Positions 35,168-45,746 of a DNA stretch of 64,000 bases are shown in pieces. The notes beneath the pieces were generated by a model. The model saw nothing but the letters and a program-made list of their open reading frames with translations, made no database searches and had not been told where the DNA came from. Numbering within the stretch: the stretch's first letter is position 1; each line of letters opens with the position of its first letter. The stretch is from Sabethes cyaneus. Its lineage: Eukaryota > Arthropoda > Insecta > Diptera > Culicidae. The position numbers and the translations under genes were made by a program. The DNA lies in contig NC_071354.1 in NCBI RefSeq assembly GCF_943734655.1, positions 78,963,838-79,027,837 on the forward strand. Reading direction: 5' to 3'.

Positions 35168-35370
35168 CAGAAATCCCCCGAATAAGGCAATGAGTGATGC
35201 CCTACGTTTAACACGATATTTCAGCTTTTCAATAACAAATCAAGTTCATTTTTGGTAGCTGACTAGATATTAACAGATACTAGCAATGTACCAAAATCAA
35301 CTTTATTGGTTAGTGGACAACTAAGAAATCGCCGTGAGTGTACATCACCATCTTATTCGGGGGACTGCTG
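35168..35370. mobile_element. 203-bp MITE with cagaaatcccccgaata ends
   Basis: Left end cagaaatcccccgaataagg; right end, reversed, cagcagtcccccgaataaga. TA follows the right end. A tat precedes the left end, so the TA target has probably mutated. Pogo/Tc1-like by its CAG ends. Confidence 0.75.
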
Positions 35371-35835
35371 TACGCTCAAATCTACCTGATGGTAGATTTC
35401 CACTACCCTGCATAACTTTGATCACAAATGGAGCCCGGCCTGCTTTGTTTACTGTTACGAACGCAAATATCTACCCCTTTCCACGCAAAACGTTCGAACT
35501 TAGATAAATACAAGACTGTTCCGCCGAGCAACAATGCTGCCATCTAACAAGCGCCACTTGAAAAAATTCATATAGTGCACAACTTCGCAAAACAAACGTC
35601 AACAAAAGCAAATGCGCCCTTCGATTCGCTATTCCACCCGAATGGCCATTTAATTTTTCTTACGTCATATTTTATCTAAAAACATACCCCGAATGTTCAG
35701 CTTGGCAATGGATCGCCAATGTAAAATCCTGTGATTAGCTACTTGCACTGCTGATCTTATGTATACGGAAATGAATGTCAATGAATTCCGATACTGACTT
35801 CCTATCCCAGTTACAGTTATTTGTATTAATTATCA

Positions 35836-35938
35836 AAAATTACGTTATATCGAGGTAAAAGTTATCTTATATCGAGTTACGTTATATCCAAGTTGCTTTG
35901 AATCGAGGTTGCTTTATATCGAGGTATTACTGTAAAAC
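35836..35938. mobile_element. one end of a pogo-like MITE (cgaggtattactg)
   Basis: Repeated ttatatcgagg motifs finishing in cgaggtattactg followed by ta. The other end was not found upstream (35371-35835, which otherwise holds nothing I recognise), so only a half element is supported. Confidence 0.5.
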
Positions 35939-35944
35939 TACTGT

Positions 35945-37628
35945 ACAGTGTGAGTAGTAATAACTGTCAGTGTTCTTTGGACGTGTTTTTAAAAATGGGT
36001 TAATCACAGACATGTCTGCATAGCTTTCGTTCGGAATGTATTCAAATGTTAACACAGCTTGCAAGTTTGTTTTGAATTTTTATTCACTTAAGAGCCGTGG
36101 TAATCATGGACGCAAAAAGGGAACTTGTTAGGGAGAAAGTCGCTGAGAACAATGTGCTAGACATCGTCTAGGAAAGATCTTACACAGTTCAGCTCGTTGA
36201 TCACAATTGCGGCACATTCATTCCACACTGTGATACCCAAGTGGCACATCCAAACTCTAAAATTTTGGAATCTGGCAGCTCTGCCAATTTTTGACATTGT
36301 CAAACAACAAATTAACAAATTAACGCAAGTTTGACGTGATCGGCACCTTCCCGGCACAAGAAGCCACGCTATGGACAAAATTGGCTCGAATAAGGTGTTC
36401 ATAGAATATTCTAAGTGACTTACCCTTGGAACTTGTAATAAGCTTCTTTTTAAAAAATTTTCGATCGCTGCACGAAAAAAAACAAATGGTGAACGGGTTC
36501 TGTTTTCGAACGGAAAAATGTTCCTGCTACAAGATCACCTCAACCAACAAAATAATCGGATATGTGCAGTATATCTTTCTGAAATTTTTAACCTTAAACA
36601 TAAGCATAAGCATAGGATACCGCCCGTGTGCTGATACTCCATTATTGACCAGGACCGATGAAAATTGCAAAATAATGGCTGGAACCTGGAAAATGCATAC
36701 TTGGGACAGCATGCTATTCCTCATTGTGTATCCTTATCAGATCCTTGCAAGCTGATCAATACCGACGCCGGCCACGTCCGAATGCGGGTCCTGGTGGAAT
36801 GGGAAGGAATGTTAGTCCAATACTTGTTGCTACTAAAGACCGGACTTCCTGGTCTGCATCTTCACAAGTATTTCGTGAAAGGAGTTGTTGGTAGTAGATA
36901 GGGGAGCTAGATGGATAATGTAAGTATGTAAGCACCAGTTATATGAAACTAATCTGGATATTCGAAAAACTTCTTGTAAAGCTGGTTATTACTAAAATTA
37001 AGATATCTTTCTGATATTTTTCGAGACAAACTGGCTGTTCAAAGATTCCAAAATTGCCAGGGTGATGGTATGGGGAAGTTTCTCCAAATATTTGAAGGTT
37101 CCATAGCTGTTCATTGAACCTGGTGTTAAAATCTAAACTAAATATTACATCGATAATGTTTTAAAGAACCATTTGCTTTCCATCATCAAAAACACTACAA
37201 GAATGCACCATATTGCTTCCAACAAGATTCAGCATCGTCTCACCAGTCGAAAGCTAAACAGGCTTGATGTGAGAACAATTTTCCGGATTTTATTTCTTCG
37301 AAAGAGTGGCCTGCCGCTTCGCTTGATTTGAATCCGCTCGACTTCTACGCATGGGGTGTAAACTAGGAAGCACCAAAGGATTGACTGTTGATACTTTCTA
37401 GCAACGTTGGGATGAAGTGCCTCAGGATATCGTGCGTGCATACTGTAACGCTTGTCAACAACGATTGCGGCTGGTAATTAAAGCAAAGGGAGAAAGGTTT
37501 GAATTGGACTAATTTAAGACAAATGTTATGGAGATACTTTACATGAAATACACTCATTAATCCTAAAATTTATGCAAGCGTTTTATTTTTGTGACCATTT
37601 ACTTTACTGACAGTTATTACTATTGTCA
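35945..37628 (+). mobile_element. maT-like (DD37D type) Tc1/mariner element with dead transposase
   Basis: Inverted ends tagtaataactgtcag (left near 35954; right, reversed, near 37621). The transposase is readable in pieces: MDAKRELVREKVAEN near 36108; RVLFSNGKMF and RICAVYLSEI near 36500-36585; after the insert at 36590-37002, RDKLAVQRFQN and ARVMVWGSFS; IEPGVKI and YYIDNVLKNHLL; QQDSASSHQSKAKQA-like near 37220; EWPAASLDLNPLDFYAWGV near 37300; and RLVIKAKGERFELD at the end. The phrase DLNPLDFYAWG with the preceding QQDSA block is the signature of the insect maT/DD37D group, in which the last catalytic residue is Asp. Numerous stops and frameshifts; inactive. Confidence 0.85.
36590..37002. 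mobile_element. 413-bp insert with a 19-bp target duplication
   Basis: Flanked by atatctttctgaaattttt (36571-36589) and atatctttctgatattttt (37003-37021), one mismatch. Removing it joins CAVYLSDIF to RDKLAVQRFQ in the host transposase. It contains cataagcataagcatagg near its left edge. The long duplication argues for retroposition. The family is not recognised. Confidence 0.8.
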
Positions 37629-39399
37629 GCCTTCATTGTTTCTACCAAGGCTTTTGGAATAAAACAACGTTGGTTATCGGCAGAAATTGTAAATTGTTGT
37701 TTGTTAAATTTTTGCTGTGAATTTTTAGACAAAATACACTGGAATATATTGCTTTGATAATTGTTAAAACTAGCTCCAATCGGTTGTTATGGACGGCCGG
37801 ACAGTATGAACAATAAAATTCATGTCACATTGTAATTCAATCAATGGAAAATAACGGAAAGAAAACAAAACGATGCCAAGTTTTGGTTAGCGTCACTTTA
37901 AATATTAAACAGTTGTCACAAACGGTATTATTTATTTTTTGTTTCAGCCAAAAAACTCAATTCTAACAGCTACTAGCAGTTACTTTATTAAAATTTCCAT
38001 TTCCAAATTTCCAAAATTTCCAAATAAATCCACAATTCTCTACAAAATAATTTCGAAAGAACCCGTGCATGAATCAAATTATTAAATCAACTTTTATTCA
38101 ACGTTTGCAACAGCAAGGCCAATCTCCCAGGTAAACCCCGTTTGCTTCAAATTCGCTTCGCTTCACCCGGGCGGGCGCAATCCCGAACACTGACACTGTT
38201 ATTCGGTACCCATTTTATCCCACGTGCACCATAGCTTGTAGCAACCGGAATCACTATAAAATATCCAATTTCGCATGAACGACATGTGAATCGGTTATCA
38301 ACATGTTTACCAGAAATTTCAACAAGCGCCGCACTACGAGTTTGTTTGTTCATGTACGTTGCACATATATGTCAGCTTTTGCATACAAACTGCACCGCCC
38401 TCGGTTCATGAGTAGTGGCACTCCCACCGTATTCCACCACCCCCGCCATGTATACTACCTCCCCCGGGGAGGCAGAATGGCAAACCGAAGACCGAAAGAG
38501 TAAACTCACATCTCCGCCACCGCTCTGCAGAGATAATTTAAAGTTGGAATACGCATCCTGTGTATGTCAGTAGTATGCACCAATCGTTGTTGTAGGACTA
38601 CTTGTTTACAGGAAATTTAACATTTCGAGCAGCTCAGCTAGCTTCGCTTATAATGATCTTGGGTGACGTCCAATGAATGGTGCTAGGGTGCTGCAAAAAC
38701 TTAATGTTTCCTGACTATTAGCTGATGTTTTCCGTATGTATCTCGGAAGTTTCTTATTTAACATTAGCTAACCGACCGTTAAAAAAATTAACGGTATCCT
38801 CTTTGCCTAAGGTTGGACGCGTGGCAATGCACGCGGGTGCATTTATTTATTTATTGTGTCAATTTATTGTGGCAATGTTACACATTTTTCTATTTATTCA
38901 TTGTGTCAATGTTACACATTTACTTGAAGAAAAGCTAAGTATTTTTCGAAAAAACTTTAATGGGCCACCCTACCTAAACAAATTGACGCTAATTTGAATT
39001 GGCCTTTTGCCTTTAGCTTCTAGCTTTATGTTGCTAACATCATGACCCAGTGCGGTGAGCACTTCGCAGCTTCTGCAAACTGTGCACCTCCGTTAATAAG
39101 ATTTCGGTGGTCGATGGTGCCCGTTGGTGGCAATAAAACTTTCAATCTAAAATAATGAGTTTCCATGCGAATAGTACTGCTGGCTATATGTCCTGGTACC
39201 GCTCGCTTATTCAGAACCTTGGGGGCTTTTCTTCATTGTCTACATACAATGCACTTGCAGAGGCTGAGCTCCTGATCTTCACCCACTCGGAACGTCCGGA
39301 ACACTGTTTCGGAAACTGCTTTCTTCTTCAAAATTATACTCTTTTATAAACTATTTCAATCATCAGCAAATTTTAATTTCGAATATTGACACATTTTTA
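37629..39399. other. non-coding, no gene recognised
   Basis: AT-rich DNA. The part at 38110-38520 is more GC-rich with CpG (for example cctcccccggggaggc), and no transposon was recognised there. No coding call is justified. Confidence 0.35.
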
Positions 39400-39513
39400 C
39401 CTTTGTTATACTATAACAAAGGTTTAAAAATTGGTCGAAAAACACGAAATTGATCCGAGGCCCGGAGGGCCAAGTTACATATACCAATCGATAGGGTTCG
39501 ACGATTTGAGCAA

Positions 39514-39571
<58 letters not shown>

Positions 39572-41020
39572 ATGATTTTTTCTATCGCCTGTTTCTCAGA
39601 GACGGCTGAACCGAATCGTTCGCTATTACTTTTGTTTGAAAGGTGTTATTGTCTAGTAGATCACTATTGAGTTGTTTCGTGATACGACGTTTCGTTTAAA
39701 AGTTATAAGCAAAAATGTGAAAAATACGTGACACGGGTTTCTCCGGAACTACATGACCGATTTCAACGATCTTAGTATCAAATGAAAGCCCTTATTAAAG
39801 CTAAATTTTACAGGAATTTTTATTTGAAAACAAACAAGTAGTTTAAAAGTTATGCTTAAAAAATCTGTTTTGACAAGGTAATAATTATCGCCTGTTTCTT
39901 AGAAATGGCCAAACCGATTTATGCGCTATTAGTCTCATTTGAAAGATAACATATCCTAATAGATCACTATTGAATGATTTTTTGATTGGACGTTTAATTT
40001 GAAAGTTATGAGTAACCGTATACACCACACCAAAATTAACAATAATTTATAATGATTTTAACCAAGATAATTTACATTATTTCAATTATTTTAATATCAA
40101 ACGAGAGGTTTTCACACTACGAATATATATGCAAAATTTCATAAGAATTGGTTCTACCGATCAAAAGATATTAACCCTCGAACACTCGCGCCAACTTTTG
40201 TAACACAGTTACTCGCGCGCAAAATAGCCCCAAACCGACGAAAACGTGTGCACTAGAGTTTTGAGTAGGAAAACTTGGTTTTAGGTTTATCGAACCTTTG
40301 GAAGAGTTTCTAGAAATTGAAAGCTCTATCGTCTGGTGGGATTTAAATTTTGATTAATCCCCCTAAAAGTGAAATAAACAATTTTTTTTCAGTGTCAATA
40401 TAACACATTGATGTGTTTTGCAAAGTTATAGAGCATATTATGACAAAAAATTTTGCTAAAGACCGTAACCTTCTATCTCTGCAGTGAAGATAGAAAAACC
40501 TTATTTATTGTATATGAATTTGTAAAATCAGTTTTTTTTATTTTTGCACTTTTTGTAATTGTTGCAGAACTATTTCATGTACTACAAAATTGTACAAATG
40601 GTAAAAATACACAACTTTGCTGAAAATAGTATACCTGTATGTTTGCTTGTTTAGGAACTGTAGAACTTTGATTATAAAGAATACCCTAATTTTGACTCTG
40701 AAGTACTCGACCAGCAGACGGATACATTTTAAACATTTCACATTGGCTGATAGTTTTGCTGCATTCGTTTTCCCAACAATTTAAATTATTAATGCATTAA
40801 ATAATTATGACATTTTGCTCACAATAAGTTAGTTGAAGAATATACATTAGTTAAACAACGATTTGTAACTATTTCCTATTTTGTTCAAATTTTATAAACT
40901 TTTTCAATTTTCAAAAATTTTATGTAAACCAACGCACTATGTAATGATAACCAATAGATGAATTATGTTCCGAAGACGTGTCGAGTTCTATCTCAAATAG
41001 CAAATAAGATCGTATAACAA
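39400..41020. repeat. acctttgttata-end interspersed element
   Basis: Starts acctttgttata followed by its own reverse complement, and its far end carries tataacaaaggttcc, giving inverted termini. Inside are two related units about 303 bp apart (39584 and 39887) that both begin tatcgcctgtttct and contain tagatcactattga. A related 3' end lies at 42290-42375 (aacaaaggttc..tttcaccacc). The middle (40190-40700) has words shared with the foldback arms (aactttgctga, ttctatctct). No protein frame is recognised. Confidence 0.6.
39518..39563. repeat. (TG)n microsatellite
   Basis: Uninterrupted run of about 23 tg dinucleotides, then tatgtatg. It is within the interspersed element. Confidence 0.97.
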
Positions 41021-42289
41021 AGGTTCCTTTCACCACTAGGTGGATTAAATCGGGTTTTTATAATCTTTCTAGAGTTGAATTATTGTTTTGCTCTCATTTA
41101 GGACATTCAACTGTAGTCATCGGCATTTCCTCATTTATCACCAAATAAATCAATTATACACTATTGATTCGATTGAACGCATTTGTGATTTACGTCGCAC
41201 GGATGCCTATATACTCCACTTCCCACAATTATTGAACCACAAGCGTTTCTCCCAAGTGATCGAAGGGGTGAAGGGGAACGTAAATTTCACGCCCGGCTAG
41301 TTACCCGCAGCTGAAAATCAATAAAGCTCGATTCGCTGCGTATCTTCTGGTAAGAGGCGGAGGCGACGTCGAAGGTATCAAAAGGAGACCGATAAAATCT
41401 ATCTTTCGAACCGGTGCGGGTGCGGCGCTGGTGTCACTTGACGCCTCTGGCACCTTTTTTCCCTCCAAGGTGACTCAGAAAGTGACACAACTGTATGTGA
41501 GAGGATGAAGTCGAAACCTGCTCATCATCCTGATGTGTACCAACCTACAAACGTTTTTGTCATGCGTTTGTCAAATAGCTTTAGACATCCATTGTGCTGT
41601 AACTGTTCTGCAGCGTAATTTGGTCTCGCAGTAGAGGCATGTGTTTTTACAGCTTGCGAAGCTCGAAGCCATAATCAGCCTTGATGCTGGTTGTAGCCGA
41701 TGGGGAATTGTCAGGTGGTGCAAGCTTTCACATGTTCTTTTTCCCTTTGTCTATGTTTGAGTGTTTCCATCACGTGTCAGTCACAGTACCTTGGATGTGT
41801 ATTCGATTTGAGAAAATTTCCCATTGATAAACTCTCGACTATATCTTGTTAAGCCAGCCTAGAGCTGCCTGAGAAAATGTATAACGAAGCTGTGGCTTTT
41901 GTGGTTTGGTTAAAGATTGAATTTGATTTATAAGCTACTATGTAGACGGCTCGTAATCCTATACGTTGGACAACTCTGGCTTTCCTCACAAGGCTGGACC
42001 TAACACCTAATTGAATTATGCAATCAATGTGAGCTCATCTGGCAAAGCTCCATTTACTCTTCATGATAGGTAATTTGAAAGTTTCTGTTCATTAGATGAG
42101 TTTTCAAAAGGAAAGTTAAGTTCTTCATTATCGCATTACGATATAATATCGTGAAGCAATGGAAATGGAAAATTTAATTTCACCATCAAGCTTACAATTG
42201 ATGTGTCGATGTACTACGAACGTTTGTCTTCCTTAACAAAATACTTCATTTATTTCAAAGCCCTAACGCAAGTTTACTAGCTGCATTTC
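41021..42289. other. non-coding, no gene recognised
   Basis: The segment 41190-41700 is GC-richer and shows no transposon signal. Open frames are short and unrecognised. No call. Confidence 0.35.
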
Positions 42290-42375
42290 GTAGACGTGTC
42301 GATTCCTATCTCAAATAACAAGTAAGATAGTATTTATAACAAAGGTTCTTTTCACCACCAGATGGATTAAATCGG
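42290..42375 (+). repeat. second 3' end of the aacaaaggttc element
   Basis: Shares with 40970-41060 the order gtcgattcctatctcaaata, aacaaaggttc, tttcaccacc and ggattaaatcgggtttt. Only this end is present. Confidence 0.7.
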
Positions 42376-42558
42376 GTTTTGATGATACTTAACGGAGAAA
42401 AATTATTAAAAATTATTCATATTCTTTTCTGATGAACTTTCAAGCTCTTCGCTGAATATCTACTATCATTTTCTGCACAGTGATATTGTCAATCGTATCT
42501 GCTATCTTTTTTCACCACTTTTCCACCTTTGCTTTACTTGTTTCAGTGACGAAAATCT

Positions 42559-42861
42559 TTGTTTTTTTCCACAACTACGGATGCCGAACCAAATAACTTG
42601 CAAATGAATTTATCTGCAAAGAAAAATTTGAACTTACCTGGAAATCCCCCTTACATTAGGCAAGGTGGTGTTTTTGACCCGGAATTTATCATAGGTTTCA
42701 ACATACATCAAAAGCGATCTGTTGTACTGGGTCAAAACGTGGTCGTACAATTCCCTTGCACGTTATTTGGCATCCAAGTACTGTTTCAGCATCTTGATGG
42801 GATGTTTGCTGGCATGGTACGACCGAAATCCTATACGCAATACAGTTTCGCTGAACTGTAG
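42559..42861 (+). other. unrecognised open frame next to a LINE end
   Basis: Open for 100 codons ending at a stop (42859-42861). It opens at a TTG; the first ATG is about sixteen codons in. The composition is mixed and protein-like (for example GGVFDPEFIIGFNIHQKRSV), not low complexity. No family is recognised and no splice or promoter signal is fixed. It abuts the 3' side of the minus-strand LINE at 42862. It could be a relic exon or a piece of an unrecognised mobile or viral element. Confidence 0.25.
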
Positions 42862-43293
42862 TGTCGGCCACAGTGAATCAGTTGTCATCCGCGAACCCTA
42901 GGAACATGTGAGATTTCGTGATGATTGTACCGCTTCTCTGCACGCCTGCCCTTCGAATAGCACCTCCCAATGCAATGTTGAGCAGCAAATTCGATAACCC
43001 GGTTCGATAACCTTGCTGCAAATCATCTAACGTCACAAACCTGTCCGAGGTCTTGCCCGCTATTCTGACGCTTGATTTTGATCCAGCAAGGGTAGTACGT
43101 ATCAGCCCTGTCAGTTTTGTTGGAAAATCATGTTCAAGCATTATCCACCACAGCTCAGTTTGTTTAACTGAATCGTACGTCGCCTTGAAGTCTATAAACA
43201 AATGGTAAGTCTGCAAGTTGAATTCTCGGAATCTATTGAGGATTTGTCGCAAAGTGCCGTCGTGGACCGTTCCTCTGGAAAATTGCACTGGTA

Positions 43294-44208
43294 GGGAAAC
43301 TGTAAAATGGGGGGTAAAATAAACAGGGGGGGGGGGTAAAATGAACAGGCAGCCAAATTCCCAGTAGGTATCTTCACCTAGAGGTATTTCAAGCTGTTTG
43401 AGACAATATGTGGTGATCATAACCTTTCCAATGTAAAAAAATTGAAAAAGTAAAAAATATTTGCTGAAATCTGACGCCGATGGTAATTTCCACTATTAGT
43501 AAATAAGCTATTTTGGCGAAACAAATTAAATTTCGACTATTGGTATAATTTAGTGTTGTTTGCTTATCACTATCCTGCGGATCTGTCAAAAACTCCAAAT
43601 ATTTTTATCAACTGTTTGTTTATAATAAACTTTTGAAAACAATTGGTGTTTTAAAAGTAAAATGAACACCTCATTATGGGGGCAAAATGAACAGTGTGTA
43701 TAATGATATTTTATTTTCCATGTATCAGCAGCCACGAAATAATTACAATTCAAGCAAAAAAAAATTATCGAGTCTCTCGAAAAATGACGGAAAATGACCG
43801 AGTGCTGGAACATGCAAGTTAAAAGTCAAGCATTGTATGAAAGTGGCGAAGATACATTATGTTAACTTTGTGGAGCCCCATTTTAATTCTAACAGCCCTG
43901 TTGAATATATACGGCTTATGTAGAACAATGATAATGTAAAATAATGTTTAATTTATCCAAACTGCATGTTAACTGTAGTTTTCTATGACATGTTCATTTT
44001 GCCCTCACTGCATGTTCACAAAAAATCAAGCTCGAATGTGACGGTTTCGAAAAAAAGAAATTTTTCATGAAAAATCGTCCTTTTTCAAACATCTTTATAT
44101 ATTGCTACGTGGAATATGAATCCAGCTTTCAATTCATATATGTAGTGCGTTCAGCATTTGGCTGGTTCTTGGGGGAGAAAATGGCGAAATTGCTAAGGGT
44201 GTTCATTA
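43294..44208. mobile_element. TA-flanked element with ggggtaaaatgaacag motifs (915 bp)
   Basis: TA on both sides (43292-43293 and 44209-44210). Removing it rejoins the host LINE as QDTWWYQCNF. Motifs ggtaaaatgaaca, gcaaaatgaaca and their complements occur at 43320, 43335, 43680 and 43990. The left end is expanded by an 11-G run. The ends are only weakly inverted (gggaaactg against taatgaacaccc), so decay is advanced. Confidence 0.75.
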
Positions 44209-44242
44209 TACCACCAGGTGTCCTGCAACGGCCTCAGTCTAT

Positions 44243-44360
44243 AGGCCCAGACACAATGCATACGGATTTTACTACGTTGCGGATATTTGACAGAAAACCC
44301 ATGGAAAAACTGTCAGATTGCCGCAACGTAGTAAAATCCGTACGCATTGTGTCTGGGCCT
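44243..44360. mobile_element. 118-bp hairpin MITE with TAT duplication
   Basis: The arms are long and nearly perfect: aggcccagacacaatgc followed by cggattttactacgttgcgg, mirrored on the other side. Flanked by tat at 44240-44242 and 44361-44363. Removing it gives RILFHRLRPLQ in the host LINE. A 3-bp target with a hairpin structure fits PIF/Harbinger-type mobilisation (inference). Confidence 0.9.
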
Positions 44361-45190
44361 TATGAAACAGGATGCGGGAGAGAATTATGTATGCAGAATT
44401 GAGAAGAGTAATGCCCCGATAATTGCTGCATTCGAGTCGGTGGTCCTGATTCCGTTTTAAATAAGTTTCTCGTAGCGTGCCTCTCGAAACAATTCTCCGC
44501 CTACGCAAAAATGAGATCCCAATGTTTTGTAACAACGGTGAGGTCTCTTTTCGGCAGCTCTAGCATCTCGGTATTTCTCCCTGCTCTGGTGTGTCACAGT
44601 TGCAGCCAATATATGACTCCTGAGTCGATTCTTCTCGTCAGTCACCCGTTGGCACTCTGTACCAAATTTCAAATAATCGTTGTCCTTTTTCGTTCGCCTA
44701 AGTCCATAGGTGCCAATCATTGCGTTATGGTTCATTTCCTAAATTTCTCGTAGCATGAATATTTTAAACACGCCACCTTACTAGGTCTGCAATGGCTAGT
44801 CTCGCAAACAGGACTGCTGTCTTGAGATCTCAAGACACCGGTGACATCTGGTGAGACACCGCGTTTCATAAGTCAGCCGTCCGATCCGGATCAGTCGCTG
44901 TTGTACGCCGCCCCTAACCTGGGATCCAGCCGTGTGCTTGGAAAGGAAACGACGATCTGTGCAATGGGATCATCGCTAAGAGCTTCCCCTAACATGGGGA
45001 CAGACGGTCACGGCTATCAAGGCTGTTTCTTTTGCCAACACTCAGTGGAAGTATGAGTGCCTCCTTCTCTGTCGGTAGACGATCTTAGTTTCCACCGGGG
45101 TTGGTTACCCGATCTCCGCTAAGGTTGCTCGAATTCCGGCTGGTAGCACGAAGAATAGGTAGGAATAGGAGTTGCTGAATAAGAGCCTGG

Positions 45191-45746
45191 TGACCACTGT
45201 GGGGCTTATTTTATGTTTGCAGGTACGCAAGGCACTGATGGTACGCATTATCAGCAATTTACCAGCCGCATTTCTACGTCTCAACTAATCACCTTTCTTC
45301 AAGACAGTTCTGTTTATCGATATCCGATCCGGGACGCTTATTACAACGCATTATGGAAACCCCTGAGCCGCCAAGCTTAGTTGGGCCTGCTGCAGTTACC
45401 GGAAATTATTCGTAATTTTTTCCTCCTGTTACCCAACGTCTGAGCCTAGTGAAGGAATCTTCCAGGTTTCTCACTTTCACAAATAACCATGACTCTGAAG
45501 AATCTCCAAGTCCTAGGACGGTGCTCTTTATGGCTAATCCGGCATAAGCTACTTTGAATGTCATGATATGTTATCAAAATGCTGGGGGACTTTTGTCACC
45601 GAGTTCCACTCACCTTTCAGCGGTTGCTACGCCTTAACCAAACCCTGACTGAGCCATAATCCATCGCCGAGCCAAATGATTACCTACAAGACCTGTCGCT
45701 TTCAAATAGTCATAAAAGCGCAGAAGGCGGTGTCTTCAGATATAGC
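45191..45746. other. non-coding between two LINEs
   Basis: No frame or repeat recognised. It may be the 3' tail of the LINE at 45747-47870. Confidence 0.35.

Larger units (their letters stand above)
42862..45190 (-). mobile_element. APE-type LINE with two nested insertions
   Basis: On the reverse strand: a 5' region at 45190-44830 similar to 59650-59960 (shared gctaaggttgctcgaattcc). Then the linker QSREKYRDARAAEKR near 44580 and RNQDHRLECSNYRGITLLNS then YIILSRILFH (44460-44365), the start of the reverse transcriptase. After the insert at 44243-44360, RLRPLQDTW. After the insert at 43294-44208, YQCNFPEERS, then LRQILNRFREFNLQTYHLFI, DFKATYDSVKQTELWW, EHDFPTKLTGLIRTTLAGSK and finally HMFLGFADDN (catalytic FADD) at 42880. 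The endonuclease is absent. Same family as 33520-34790. Confidence 0.9.
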
